A stretch of 64,000 nt of DNA from Straminergon stramineum (GCA_963920665.1 OY987265.1:10111001-10175000); one strand, 5' to 3'; numbered from the stretch's first letter, positions 22,787-35,017 are shown. Notes: generated from the letters alone by a model not told the origin. Translations and numbers: made by a program.

Positions 22787-23071
22787 TTAATGATCATGCC
22801 AAATTTCAAAATGGGCAAGTCTCTATATTTATGTGGAGAAGGATTTGAATTTTGTATGTGTGGTGATTAACAAGTTTACTATAAGGCAACTGTAGTGTAA
22901 TTACCTAGTTGATGAAATTAGGGGGAATTTCAAACTTTCAATTATCTTCTCTTCTTCATGTGAAATTGGCCACAAAGGCTTCAAGCTGGTATGGGTTAGT
23001 GTCAATTCTTATTGTTGATCAATGTCAACTATCGCTTGATTTCTAGTGGCAAACTATGGAAATGGTCAGTG

Positions 23072-24760
23072 CACTAAAAGAGAAAGGGGTGTTGTAAGTG
23101 CGTTTTTAAGTATAGTCCTAGACATGAGATTATAAGTAATGACCTTTAAGGAGATTTTCAATAAAAATTTTACTAATAGGATCATTGCAATAAACATCGT
23201 CTGATCTTTGTAGCATTTCGCATAGTACTCATAATTTTTTCGAGTGTACTGTATAATTAGAAAAAAAAATTTAATGTAAAAAATATATTTAATGTATACA
23301 CCTTTAAGAAGAAGGTACCTAGGAAGGAAAAGCACAGAAAAATTCTCTAAGTAGGAGAACTAGAAAAGTGCAAAATCTCATGAAAATATCTACTTTCACA
23401 TTTTAATTTGTAAAAAATAGAAAAAATAATTTTGAAAGAATCTAAAAACTTTCCATTTGGGAAGACTTCATGGTAAAGAGATTTCACTGAGAGAATGATC
23501 TTGAAACCATTTTCAATGTTCAAAATTGCGCACGCAAAGGAGCCCTATTTGCATGAACATAGAGGACATAAAACAATAATTTTTTAAGTGATCTATGGTA
23601 AGCACATGCATGCCTAGTGTGGAAATAGACCACAGAAATTTCGTCTCTACATCATTAATTTTGGGTACTCCCTAGTACTAAAAACCTCTAAATTGCAAAG
23701 TGTGACAAATTAGCTAAATCAAAATTTAATTATAAATTGATTTTTCAAAATTTCTGAAAAATAAGGGATCTAATTAGTATCAAGTTATCCATCACCCATA
23801 AAAATTTCAAGTTAATTGGATTCATACTTCAAAAATTATAGCACATAACAACTCCATCATTCAAAGTATAATGCAAAATAGTACTAGGTTTTTTTGCTAT
23901 CATCTAGAAACACATGTATTTCTAGTAATTTTTTATTGAAAACCTCCTTAACCCTAGAAGGATGTTGTAGACAATAAGTGTCCAATAGATGACTTCACCT
24001 AAGACTATAGGATGGAAAAAATTATTTTTTCATCCAATTTTTTTATTTGGAGGGTACTTGGGTACATTTTCAGGGGATAGTATTGCAAAGTCTCTCATTA
24101 TGGTATTCTTGATTTTTCTAAAGAAGAAGATGCTTAAAAAAACGGATCACCCTTGTAGTGTATTTTGACCATTTCTTGCTATTTTCTCTTGATGTGAATT
24201 TCAGCCATAAAATGATATTTTTTGAATTTGAGTCCAACTAATGAAATGAATCTTATCAAGTTCAGTTTCTACTCTAATTGGAAATTTTGAAATATTCATA
24301 AATTTCCATATTTTATAGCAATCTGAACTTGGAGCCTATAACCATGATTTCTTGATTTTCTAATTTTAGAGTGACACGGTAACTTTGGATTATACCATGA
24401 TGTTCTAAACTATAATATACATCTATGGTGAAAATTTCAGATTTTTTGAGTATATTTTGTATTTGATATGAATTTTCTTCATTTGTTTCTTAAAAAATTC
24501 ATAGTAAATTTCAATCTTTTCAAAGAAAATTTGAAAATTTTAGGACTTGTAGTGGAAATATCACTTCATCTCTGAAAAATAAAAAATAAAAATTTCATTC
24601 ATATCTATTTGCAAAATTGCAGCAAACAAAATGATGGATAAGGAGGCTTGAAATCAATGGTCATGGGCCCATCCTTCTAGGATTAAAGGTCATTACTTAT
24701 AATCTTATGTCTAGGACTATACTTAAAAATGCACTTAAAACATCTCTTTCTCTTGTAGTG
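23072..24760. mobile_element. Non-autonomous CACTA (En/Spm) element with nested insertion
   Basis: The left end CACTAAAAGAGAAAGG and right end CTTTCTCTTGTAGTG are inverted repeats of about 75-105 bp. A 3-bp target duplication GTG sits at 23069-23071 and 24761-24763. CACTAC-starting termini and 3-bp duplications are diagnostic of plant CACTA elements. The right arm is interrupted by the element at 23952-24682. Without it the element is about 0.95 kb and has no transposase. Confidence 0.85.
23952..24682. mobile_element. TTAA-flanked element with CCCTAGAAGGATG ends (piggyBac-like)
   Basis: Ends CCCTAGAAGGATG and CATCCTTCTAGGA are flanked by TTAA (23948-23951 and 24683-24686). It splits the right arm of the CACTA element. 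Deleting it with one TTAA restores ccTTTAAGGAGgTTTTCAAT, matching the uninterrupted left arm near 23143. The known piggyBac terminus begins CCCTAGAAAGAT, so similarity of both terminus and target supports that superfamily. No transposase frame is present. Confidence 0.75.
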
Positions 24761-24763
24761 GTG

Positions 24764-25410
24764 GAAACTCCAATGGCAATCTTTGGCAATTGTTAGTGTG
24801 CACCCTTCATTGGATCTTTAGTTGCCACAGGCGAGGCTACATAGTGTGTTAGGAATAGAGAATCGTTGACCTCATTCACATGTTGTTGTAGTCACTCTCG
24901 ACAATAGGCACAATGACCAAGGAGAGTAGATCCCACTAGATATAAGAGATTGTCATGGCTTCAATCACAGGTGAAGCTAAATGTAGGAAGATGTAGAACT
25001 TAGGCTAGAGAGGCTTGTTGACATGGAGGTGACAGCACGATGGGATCCTACGAAGTCCAAATAGTGGATTTCAAGTTCAAGGTTGATTGTTACAAGCTTG
25101 TCATCAACAAGCATGAGCTACAATATGAATAGGTGAGAGATGTTTATTACAAACATCAAGTGCTCTTAGATTTGCAAATTTGCCACAATTGAGTTCCATG
25201 AAATTGTTAGATGCATTGTGTCTTTTTTGCCACCTTGAATGCTCAAGTCCCAAGTTGTTTCCACCAAGGTTATTTTCTTCTAAAATTCATGTAACTATAA
25301 CTTTTTCTTGGTTGTTAATTCTGTTTTTTGTATTGGTTGTTGACAACTTTTTTGTAACAATCAATTTTTGAAGAAGGATCAAACCAGATTCTATACTCGA
25401 AGTGATTATC
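24764..25410. other. Non-coding DNA, nothing recognised
   Basis: Unique-looking sequence between the CACTA element and element B. The frame at 25180-25371 is hydrophobic low-complexity and has no recognisable family. Confidence 0.4.
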
Positions 25411-25889
25411 CATTAGGAAAAGTTTGAGGTCAAAAGAAGGATTCAATTCTTGAATAGTGGGGAACACTGGCCGGATACATAGAAAAATAAATAAATAAAT
25501 AAATAATTTTAAAAAATTAATTTTAATTTTAAATTCTGTGAACTATAGGGCTTGAAGGGTTTGTAGGGATAGTTTTAAAAAATAATTAAAAAAAAGTTTT
25601 GGTGGAATTTTTTTCTTTTATTAAAATCAATCTGGAATTACAAAAGTTAGAAAATTGTCAGATATCTAATGTGGCACTACTAGTGCTACATCAAACTTCT
25701 ATTATTTTTTATTGTTTTTTATTTCAAATTATTATTTTTAATTATTTTAAATATATTATTTTTGAAATTATTTTTAAAGTTATTTTTTATTTTAAAAATT
25801 ATTTAATATTCTAGCCAACAGTTAGAGGTTCACAATCTAGGGAACTAGCCCTTAGATAGCCTTCTTTTGACCTCAAACTTTTCCTAATG
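25411..25889. mobile_element. CATTAG-type inverted-repeat element B
   Basis: A perfect 30-bp terminal inverted repeat starts cattaggaaaagtttgaggt. The interior is AT-rich and includes an (aaat)n run near 25483 and the core tctaatgtggc. The flanks (ttatc and cattg) show no direct duplication. The termini differ from element A at only a few positions over the first 20 bp. Confidence 0.7.
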
Positions 25890-27597
25890 CATTGTGCACA
25901 ACAACTTTGGTGAAGCAACTTGCAACAGGAGGTTCCATAATGAGGTGCTTAATTGATAAAGGGATTTTTTTTCTAATCTTGTATATGTTCTACCTATACC
26001 AAGGTTTTTAATATGATACAATTGAGCCACTTTTATTACCACCATTCTATGATTGAGATTGATTACTTTGAGACATTCATACTAGCAAAGTATTTAGACA
26101 AAATCTTTGTACAAATTTTGAATCTATAATGAAGCCTACTACTTAGAGTTGCTTAGGCCACCTCCAATGGTTTCTTCTATTGCATGACTTTGTGGATCTT
26201 TTTGCTCCTACCCAGACTATAGTACTATTTGTGAGCCTCATAGATCTAGTGTGGCATTAAAAAAATTGTGAATAGTAAAGATATTATGAGGTGCACAATC
26301 TTTGTGCCTACTAAAACCTACATATATGTTTGGCTTAAGATGTTTCCATTAAACATAGGCCTTTACCTTTGAATTCGTTGTTGTATTACTATTATATGCT
26401 TCTATTGCCATTGCTCCATTAATTTGCAATGCCATTATAATTGCTTTGTTGCCATTGCCATTGCATTGTGCTATTGCGGTATTGCCAATGTTTAGAACTA
26501 TTGCTCTGTCATGTTATTACAATGATGCTATCTATTTCTCTTGTTGGATTGCCATTGCTTAAGGATGGGTTGTTCTTTACAAGTACCATGTATTAAGATC
26601 AACGTTATATTCAAATTTTAAATTTGTGAGGAAGTGTTTGGTACAAGATGGTATCAATTGGGAACAAATTAACCAAGTGGAAGAAGAGGACATGGTGGGT
26701 TTTGAGTTCCTTGTTTTTTCCAAGCTGTGATGGTGGTAAAGTTTGAAGTTGGTTGAACATGGCCATCACACGTTTGTCGAGAGGATTATATCAAACACCT
26801 TGGGTATTGTGGACTGAAGAGAGCTAGTGGAATTTTTCACTGAAATTATATTTTTAGTTAAAATTGTACTTCTGTTAAGATGTTAAAATATCCATGTTTA
26901 AAATTATGGGATTTATTAAGTTTTTAAAAGAATAATTTATTGAATTAATAAAATAAAAAAAATTGGTTCTATATCTGTTAAGACATTAAATCAATGTTTA
27001 TAAAAGTAAAAAGTAAAATGAGGTTTGACACAGTATGGATTGCAACAATGATCAACATCTATCGAGATATTGAATGAATGTTGATGAAAAGAAAAAAATG
27101 AAGTTTTCTTGACACAATGTACATTGCAACAAAATGCATCAATATTCACTTCATATTTATTAATAACAACAACTTTGTCAGTATATATGTAACGCCATTT
27201 CAATTTACTTTGAAACAATTTCTTAGTTCAAAATCATTAAAGTATTTATTGTTGCAATACCACAGTGAAACAATGTTAATAAAATAACAAAGCAACATTA
27301 GAACAACACTAATTTAGTTGGACAATTTTCTTAACATTGAAACAATGTCATAACAATGAAGGGGTTAGTTTGTAATGTACACTACCCGACAACTGTGAAT
27401 TCAATCCATTCCATTTTGCCATTCAAAATAATTTTGAATAATATATATTTTGATTACATTTTTGTCTTGTATAAACAATACTCAATTCTTATGCAATTCT
27501 AATCAAGCATACAAAATTTGGATTTCAAAAGAATAAAACTACATTTTGTAGTTTTCTTTTCAATGCTAGATTGGGGTGGACGATTGAGAATTGTCGG
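25890..27597. other. Non-coding DNA of block II, counterpart of 5900-7240
   Basis: Clear alignment with block I runs from about 26130 to 27380, including the TBL 3' side. Positions 27383-27592 are extra and resemble the outer arm of the foldback element at 8930 (shared 'ctcaattcttatgcaatt'). No gene was recognised. Confidence 0.55.
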
Positions 27598-28225
27598 TTA
27601 CTATAATACCAAGCAAGTTTTCCCTAAGCACCTTGCCCTCCAGTGAACAATATAGGGTACCAAACTCGTTCCATGTGACCAATTATATTCTAGGCAAGCA
27701 AAAGTGACAATAATCTTATTAACTCTTGGCATGACACTAGAGAGGGCAAATATCTTCCTCTTGATAGTCAATGGATGGGGTGATGCTTAAAAACTCAACA
27801 ACCTTCATTATCTTGTGATGTTGTTGTTCATTGCATCTACAATTAGTGGTTTGGTTTAGGGGAGGTTGTATTAGCTTGGCTCATTAGGGAAAATTTGAGG
27901 CCTCTACATGCCCATTTTAGGGTTGTTCCCCTACTTGTTCCCTATGCTATCCGAGAATGGATGGTTGTTGTCAATAAATAATTTTCAAAAATAAATAAAT
28001 AAATAAATAAGTTCTGAAATACAAAAATAAGTTGAAAAAAAATACATATTTTTTATTATTTTGATGTGGCATGGTCTCAGCCACATCAGACTGCGGTAGT
28101 GATGCAGTTCTTACATTCCCTGCAGTTCGGGAACTCGCAGGCATGTAGAGGCCTCAAATTTTCCCTAATGTATTTGTCTGTTAGGGGATGAACTTCTTGG
28201 TTGCAATGGTTGCATGTGCTCCAAG
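27598..28225 (-). pseudogene. TBL pseudogene, last exon, split by element A (block II)
   Basis: This is a decayed copy of the last TBL exon. It aligns with 38520-38872 and with 7246-7590, including the region that codes for the DxxH motif in the intact gene, but it is full of stops and indels. It is interrupted at 27882-28170 by an inverted-repeat element, and the exon continues directly behind it. No other TBL exon is present in the block. Confidence 0.8.
27882..28170 (+). mobile_element. CATTAG-type element A, precise insertion without target duplication
   Basis: A 31-bp perfect terminal inverted repeat begins cattagggaaaatttgaggc, and the length is 289 bp. The interior has an (aaat)n run and the core gatgtggcatggtctca. 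The two flanks join to a 40-bp stretch equal in length to the uninterrupted stretches at 7524-7563 and 38794-38833, so no target-site duplication was made. Confidence 0.8.
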
Positions 28226-28520
28226 TCCCTCCCTTGTATCCAAACATTCATACACAATGATAACATGAAATGGATGGAATTTTGCGACTTTAGCACTATT
28301 TAGGAAGTAGGGCCTCAAATAGAATTCTATTCTAGATTTAGGAATCAAAGTTTCAAGCTGAATTTTACAAGTTTTGTGAATGGAATTGGAAATTCTTATA
28401 TCATCAATTTAATGAGTTGTTTATTTTGGTGTTACATAGTGTGGAATTCTAACAAATGGTGTGATCTAGCTACAAGCCTTTAGGAAATTTAAGAATGTGA
28501 ATGTTTAGTCAAATTTTGTA
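28226..28520 (-). pseudogene. TBL intron 3 remnant (block II)
   Basis: This aligns with 7591-7880 and more weakly with the start of intron 3 of the intact gene (38873-39135). It contains 'ctacaagcctttaggaaatt'. It confirms that intron sequence travelled with the exon. Confidence 0.65.
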
Positions 28521-28650
28521 CTAAATTTGTTGAAAATATAAAGAAAGTTGCTAAATAATAAACATAGTATGGCCATGGTATTTCCTTCACCGTTGCAATG
28601 ATAATCCCAAAGTGCCTTCAAAATTGTGGAAAATGAGTGAATCCTTTGTC

Positions 28651-28688
<38 letters not shown>

Positions 28689-29489
28689 TATCAACCTATC
28701 AATATCTTTATACTAAGTTCTAAGGCCAAATCCAAATGTAACCCTTAACAATTTGCTTATTGCCTCCTCTCATACCTCCTTCCCTATCATCATCATATAT
28801 ATTTCATCTCTCCTACCATAACCCCCTATATCATAAAAATCTAATTGCCCTCACTATTGCCTTTATATAATGGTTTTAGTATACTAAAAAAGTAAAAGCA
28901 ATTAAAAAACTACAAGCTAACTAAAAAAAGAACTACCAACTGAACTTTGAATTAATCCTAACTTGTAATTATAGAATTCATATTAAAATATAGAGATGTC
29001 TAATTTCAACTAATAGACACACCACATCACAACAACATTTTCCCATGTGAAATTGAGAATAGTTTTGATGACATTATTGATGGACTAAATGAGTCTTGTA
29101 ACAAAGACAGTGAATTAGAACAAATAAAATTCCTAGATTAATAGGTGCATTCTTCATTTGTATAGTGTCTTTTAAAGTCATTCATTAATCACATTTTGTC
29201 CACAAACAACATTTCATGTTTAGGAAGAAATAGAACAAAACCATGTCCAATTAAGAGAGCCTCTAAATTTTTTTATGAATGTAGATAGGAATGTGATTAG
29301 GGATAAAGGTCAATAATAGCATTGCTTTCTTTAGTTGTAGGGTTGCAATTGAGGTGAGGTGGATTTTGGTCCATCCTACCATTTGTATAGATGTCAAGTG
29401 TGCTTACACATTATGCTATCCATACCCATTAAGGTATACTCACTTATTGTCTTTACAAATTCCAACCAGGTATAGTTACTATTACTGAA
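28521..29489. other. Non-coding DNA ending block II, with a TA microsatellite
   Basis: This aligns with 7881-8600 of block I except for an extra stretch of about 370 bp starting at a (ta)n tract (28651-28679). Homology to block I stops near 29485 and resumes at 33595, so 29490-33594 is an insertion. Confidence 0.5.
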
Positions 29490-29689
29490 TATAAATTATA
29501 TTTATTGCAAGAGGAACAAAAGGTTCTTTATCATTTGAGACTGGACAAACCGGAGAGCTCAGGCCTTCAACAACCAATATAATTAAGGTTCCAAACTACA
29601 TATCCTGTAAAGAGTATTCTGAACTGAACTCTTGATTCCAAACCCTTGTTCCCCAAATTGAAATATCTATTTGCTTGTGTGTATTTCCA

Positions 29690-29990
29690 TTGTGGTTGTG
29701 TTGTATGTGCAGGTGTTGCTAAATGTGAAAATAGAACTTGATTTAGCCTTTTCAAATATGTTTCATGCATTAGTAGCAGTGTTTTCTTTTGGGTTTTCAG
29801 ACAAATGGTTATGTGGCCTTTCTATCAGTTTTGCATTTCCTAGCTCTTTCATTTTGGGGATTTGAATTGAATGAGGCCAATTATGAGTATACAAATTTGA
29901 ATATGTAATTTTTGTATGCAATATTTGTATGTATTGACTTTGCATGATGGATAAAATGAGATTTTGGAAACATTGTGGCAACAATGTGCA
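29690..29990. repeat. Dispersed repeat, inverse copy at 54825
   Basis: The minus strand of this stretch resembles 54825-55075. Shared features are 'ccaattcaa(a)tccccaaaatgaaag', tandem 'gcatacaaaattt'-type motifs, and 'ttgccacaatgtttcc' at one side. The boundaries and class are unknown. Confidence 0.5.
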
Positions 29991-30489
29991 GGACGGTGAT
30001 GATAGTCTGGCACTTTTCAACACATTTACCCCCTTTTTTTTCTATAGGCTAGCTGCCCATTTTTTTTTGAGGCAGTTGGGCATATAATTTTCTAAAAAAA
30101 ACACTGCTTAGTAGTGCCTGTGTGTACAGTATATTCACCCAGGAAGCCAGCTTCTGAAGTTTTAATGAAAACTCTACATGGTCTCATGTATACCCTAACT
30201 GGCAATGAATGGTCAGGTATAAGTTAGTTATAGGGATTGAATTGTTGGATGTAGTTTCTGGTTTATACTCCTGGAAGACGGAGGATTCATAGTCTACTAT
30301 GGTCCAATTCCATTGATCATTGATCATATTGTGGAAATTCGATTCACGTGGGACCAAAATTTTACATCACCAGAGTCAGCGGAGAGCATTGCTTGTGTTG
30401 GTAAAAAAACTGATTGGAAAGTGGAGAAAAGGAAGTCCTCATATGACTTACTCAAACATGAAGCCTACGTTGGGTTTCTTGGTCTTTCA

Positions 30490-31500
30490 GGGCTTCAAAT
30501 GGTGCAGGAAATTAAAAGGAGATTACATGCTTTATTGAGTTCATGAATGTTGGCATCTCCACAATGTCTTGGGGTGGATTGGAGCCCTTGTGATTGGAGC
30601 TGCAACTGTAGCGGAATGTGATGGACCTGTCCTTCCAATAATACTTGTCCGACTAGATTCCTCGTGAATTGCTTGATCATTGTCAACGATCTCTGCAGAG
30701 CCCTAGGGGTAACCTCCTGAATGAGCATGGCCTAGCTAGTACTTCATGTCTATAGAGTGTGCTGAATTTCATTTGTTCAGATCAATGCTCATGGAACTCA
30801 TATTTAGAGAAATGTTGGCAGAATTGACAGAATTATTCTGTACTGCAGTGGGCCTGATCCAGGAGGCAAAACGCCTGAGTGAAGACCCTACGTGAGTGCA
30901 AGTGCTCTTAAATAAGCAAGTGCTCCAATCCAAGAGCTTAACACTGTATGTGCCTCCATCCCTTTTAAACAACCACGCCCCTGGATTTTGAAAATCCCAA
31001 CGTGGCTAATATCTCCCTCTCACATGGGCCATGTGGATATAGGATACGGACTTGTAGCACTTTCTGGAGCACACACACTAGGAAATAAGGGATATGAAAT
31101 CCCAACCTACTTGACAAGTCCTGATTCCAGATTCTGCTGCAAAAGCCCTGGAAAATCTCAATTGTGCCCTTGTGCCAATTGTGCGGTCATGTTTGGATCC
31201 TTTAAATGGATAGTTGGATACTGATTATGCTGTTGTTTCTGTTGCTTATGCACTAAATTGATTGAATTGGTATATTAATTTCTCTCCTAAATTAACTAAT
31301 AAAAATTTAGTTAGTACTTTGTATTTGTTTCACGGGGGATCAAGTGAGCCATATATGATTGTATTTGTCATGCTTTTTTTGTGACACGGGTTTGTATGTG
31401 TGCAGGACCAGATGATGGAATGACGTCTATGATGGGATTAGCAGTAGACCACACTCTCACTGATCAAGCACTTGAAGAATGTAGGATGCCATTGTAAACC
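30490..31500 (+). pseudogene. Decayed APX-R-type (ascorbate peroxidase-related) gene fragment
   Basis: Several exon remnants occur in order but in broken frames. Positions 30492-30530 read GLQMVQEIKR. Near 30575-30660 there is WIGALVIGAATVAECDGP followed by LVRLDSS, like the distal haem-side helix and GGPxxPxxLGRLDS stretch of the family. Near 30850-30885 there is PDPGGKTPE and then a stop. Positions 31050-31110 read VALSGAHTLGNKGYEIPT, the proximal-histidine motif in its APX-R form. Near 31405-31480 there is MTSMMGLAVDHTLTD after a tgtgcag acceptor. Intron-like gaps remain, so this is a DNA-copied fragment. Stops and frame changes make it non-functional. The APX-R assignment is from remembered family motifs. 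Confidence 0.6.
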
Positions 31501-33594
31501 TCAGGACTCGTGCCAATCTTTCTTACAAAAGAACTTTCAGCTATGCATCGCATTCAACGCCCACGTACCATGGCAAAGAGGACATAGATACCACATGTGA
31601 AATTCTCCTTAATGTCTCCCACTCTCTCAACACATTGGAATACTTGTCATGTCATCTTTGGCTAAAACTAGAAAAAATCTCAAGTTGTTGCAGAGATGGA
31701 GAATGTTGCACTCTAGTCTACAAAAAATGTTTCCGGAGATACCCGCCAGGACATCCACACTAAACAACTGTTTCTTGAGTGTATTCCCAGCAATAAGGCA
31801 CTTGTGTAGTTATTTCCAATGTTTTGGAGATAAAGACTATTAATAAAAAAATAATAATCTTTATAAAAGAATGATCCAACTTTTCTTAAACATAGGATTT
31901 TGTAGGTGCTTCTCTAGGTCCCACAATTCTTGTTACTGGCCCCTTCAATAGATGCTTATGCTCCACTGATGGGAAAACTTTGGTGGATTGCAGGGAACTT
32001 GCAATTGGAGGGAACCTTGGTGGAATTGTGGGAAACTCCGGCAGGGTAGGAGAATGCATCACAAAGTTACATTTTATAGATTCTAGCAGGGAAGAAGTTG
32101 GTGTAGAGGAGAAGTAGGAAGATAGCCATGTTCGCCAACAAATTCTTCAATCGAAAGAATGAATTGCAATTCAATATCTCAGCTAGAAAGATCTTGCATG
32201 AACCACAAATTGATTGAATATGGATCGAGGTAGCTAGGTTCCACGAATTGGGAGACCTTGATTCCTCTCTGTATTTTTGGGTTATATAATTAGTTACAAT
32301 TCATTAGATCCGATGGAGCCTCAATTTCAAACTCAAAATACCAATTAGTTTGAACAGATTCATTTCACATGAATAGAGTATTTACTAATTCTCTATTCAC
32401 ACATTGTGACAATGAGTTGACATTAATATAAATATATATACTACCATGGCTTTGAAGCTGTCAGTACCTTGACACCTTACACAACTGTGCGTATACATTT
32501 GAATTGAATTTAAAGCTTCCGTTTATTGAAAGATTTGTGCGTTTCAATTGGTTCTTGATTGTCCATGCTGCACTAGGTTCATTTGTGAGATAAATCTGTG
32601 TTTGCTAAAAGTGCTCCATGTTTCCTAAAGCAGGTTCCAAAGCTTGCATGTTTACTGAACTTTGCTCAAGCATGTTCCAGGACGTTGCAAGTAGCTAAAA
32701 TTATTGCTGAATCACGTTGCAATTGCTATACCCTCCAAACTCGAATACTACCAGACAGGTGGTGCAATGAATTGGAAAAACATTACTGACCTTCCAATGT
32801 GGCACTGCTTTGGGCATGAACTGATTCCGAATTTTCGTTTTCCTTTGGATTAACATGGTTTTCAGTGACACAAGTTAATGTTGAAAGAATAACCCATTTC
32901 AAAAAGGTTACTTTACTTTACAACAACTGATTGATCAGCAGGAGCCAGGCTTGCAATTTCAAATTCCAATTGCATTCGTTGATTAGTTTCATATTCCCCC
33001 CAAAGGAATACCCAAATGCTATATTTCAAGACTAGAACAATTTTCTTCCAATCGAACCTCCACGAGATCATTTTATCTCCTTGTTGGTAAGTAATGACCA
33101 AGCTGAAATTTTTCCAGCACATGAAGAGAAATTGCTATGCATCATCTGATATGTGGCAATTTGCTATCATAACCCCAAATGTCATTCTTTAGAAACGGTG
33201 CAGTGGACCCACAAGAAATGAAGGACATGAAATAATTTAATTAGGGAACCGGGAGGGGATGCGGGTGGAAATCTTAGGTTCCGAGTGCACACAATGTTGC
33301 GGATGAAATGTAATTTGCATGGTGATTTCCATATCGATGATGCTATTTCTATTTATTTGGATAACGTATTTGCTATGAGAACCAAGGAAACAGAGGGATA
33401 TTAAGTCTCCACTAAAATGGAAATTTTGAGAACCTATATGTATGTAAGCATTTTGTGAACATTTACAAATTGATGAACAAGGTTTGAATAATAATATATC
33501 GTTTACAATAGCCATCCACCTTTCTTTAGTAAGTAATTTTGGAGGACATTTTCTAGGGCCCACATGTTTTGTTGTAATTTACTTGCAATTGGAA
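31501..33594. other. Rest of the 4.1-kb insert, nothing recognised
   Basis: No recognisable coding motif or paired termini were found. It may contain further decayed parts of the peroxidase locus near 31500-31660. Homology to the block sequence resumes at about 33595. Confidence 0.4.
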
Positions 33595-34023
33595 AAAGAA
33601 CCACTATACTTTTGTATGCATTAATGGGACTCCAAAAAAATAAATCATGAAGTTTCAAAGTGTTGTCCCTAAGTGTATATGAAAACAACACTACACTCTC
33701 ATAGATTCTCATGTTTTGATTGTGTACATCATCTGTAATCCATATATAGATTTTTATGATTTTTTTTATTCAAACATAGGTGTCACAATTTGGGTAGTGC
33801 TGATTCTGAGAGTCCATCCCTTTGAAGGTCCTCACTACCAATAGTTTGATATAAATACCTTGCCAAATATAATTCTAACTTTTTCATTAGAGCTTGAAAT
33901 TTCTATCATTGAAAGCACATTCAAAAGTCCTTTGAAGAGGTACAACAAAATTCAAATTGAGACATTGTACAAAGAAAATAAACCACTTTTGGATGTCCAA
34001 ACACTTGGGAGTAGGATGCACAA

Positions 34024-34514
34024 GGAACCCCAAAATGGAACACTCCTAAAAATCAACTCCTATAATTTTTGAAAAAAATTCAACAAGGAGGGTTCTGAAA
34101 ATGGTGCACATTACAAGGACAATTGTAAGGTGTAGTTAAGAGCCCTTTTGAAAATTGTACAACTCTATTTTATAGCATTGTGGAGGTGGCAACCTCCCAA
34201 GTGGCCAAGTGGTTGATTTTGGGTCAACTTTTTGTTGCTTCAACATCTTCTTCATGTCATGTTTCAATACTACTAGTGTGATTTCTTGATGTACATCAAA
34301 TGTATTTTGGTGTCACCTACATGACACTTTTAGCACCTTACATGTTGGATCACTGAGAAATTTGTAACTAATTCACAATGTGTCCAAAAATTATGGAACC
34401 ACTTGCATTTTGATGCATAATCTTTCACCAAATGAATGTGTGAAAATTGTTGTTCATTTTCTAGAGCAATCAGATCATGCCCCAGAGCTTATTCATGCGA
34501 TTTGAGGTGTAGTT
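34024..34514. other. Insertion in the chitinase 3 promoter
   Basis: Copy 2 reads from the equivalent of 34023 almost straight to the equivalent of 34515. The extra DNA has no recognised motif. 'ggtgtagtta' occurs near both ends (34129 and 34505), but the ends were not resolved. Confidence 0.4.
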
Positions 34515-34702
34515 ACAAGACTGGGTATGCATACCTTACGCAGTTCTGCACTTCTAGATGTCGAGTCCAAGCAACCCCAATGTCAGCAACAGCAGCATGG
34601 TCGTGAACTATTCTTTCGCTTCTCAAGAGATACTCCGTATGTTATTATGAAGCTTATCCAAGGGCCAAATAATCTTCAGTGCACTTCTCGCGTCATCTCT
34701 CT

Positions 34703-34873
34703 CGTCATCTCTCTCTCGATTTCCTCATGATTCATGACCCCCACTGCAAGTGCACCCTCTCGTCAACTCTCTACCGATTTCCTCATAATTTATGACCCCG
34801 CTGCAAGTGCACACTCCCGTCAACTCTCTACCGATTTCCTCATAATTTATGACACGGCTTCAAGTCTACCCAC
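34703..34873 (+). repeat. Threefold ~57-bp tandem repeat in the chitinase 3 promoter
   Basis: Units are 34703-34760, 34761-34817 and 34818-34873. Each starts cgtcaactctct(a)c-, contains 'gatttcctcataatttatga' or a close variant, and ends with 'gcaagtgcac'-like sequence. Chitinase 2 has one unit at the same place (about 11450-11508) and chitinase 1 one degenerate unit. Confidence 0.75.
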
Positions 34874-35009
34874 GTTCCTGTACGAATCTGCAATGGTCGT
34901 CACCACAGAAGGATTCTCGAACCACTTCCGGAGGAACACCTCACGCGGCGTCGAGCTTACACAAGATCACCTGATCAGCATATGCTCCGGTACGCTTCCT
35001 CTAAGCCTC

Positions 35010-35017
35010 TATATATA
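35010..35017 (+). promoter_or_regulatory. TATA box of chitinase 3
   Basis: TATATATA follows the 'ctaagcctc' block shared by all three promoters, about 100 bp before the start codon. Confidence 0.65.
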
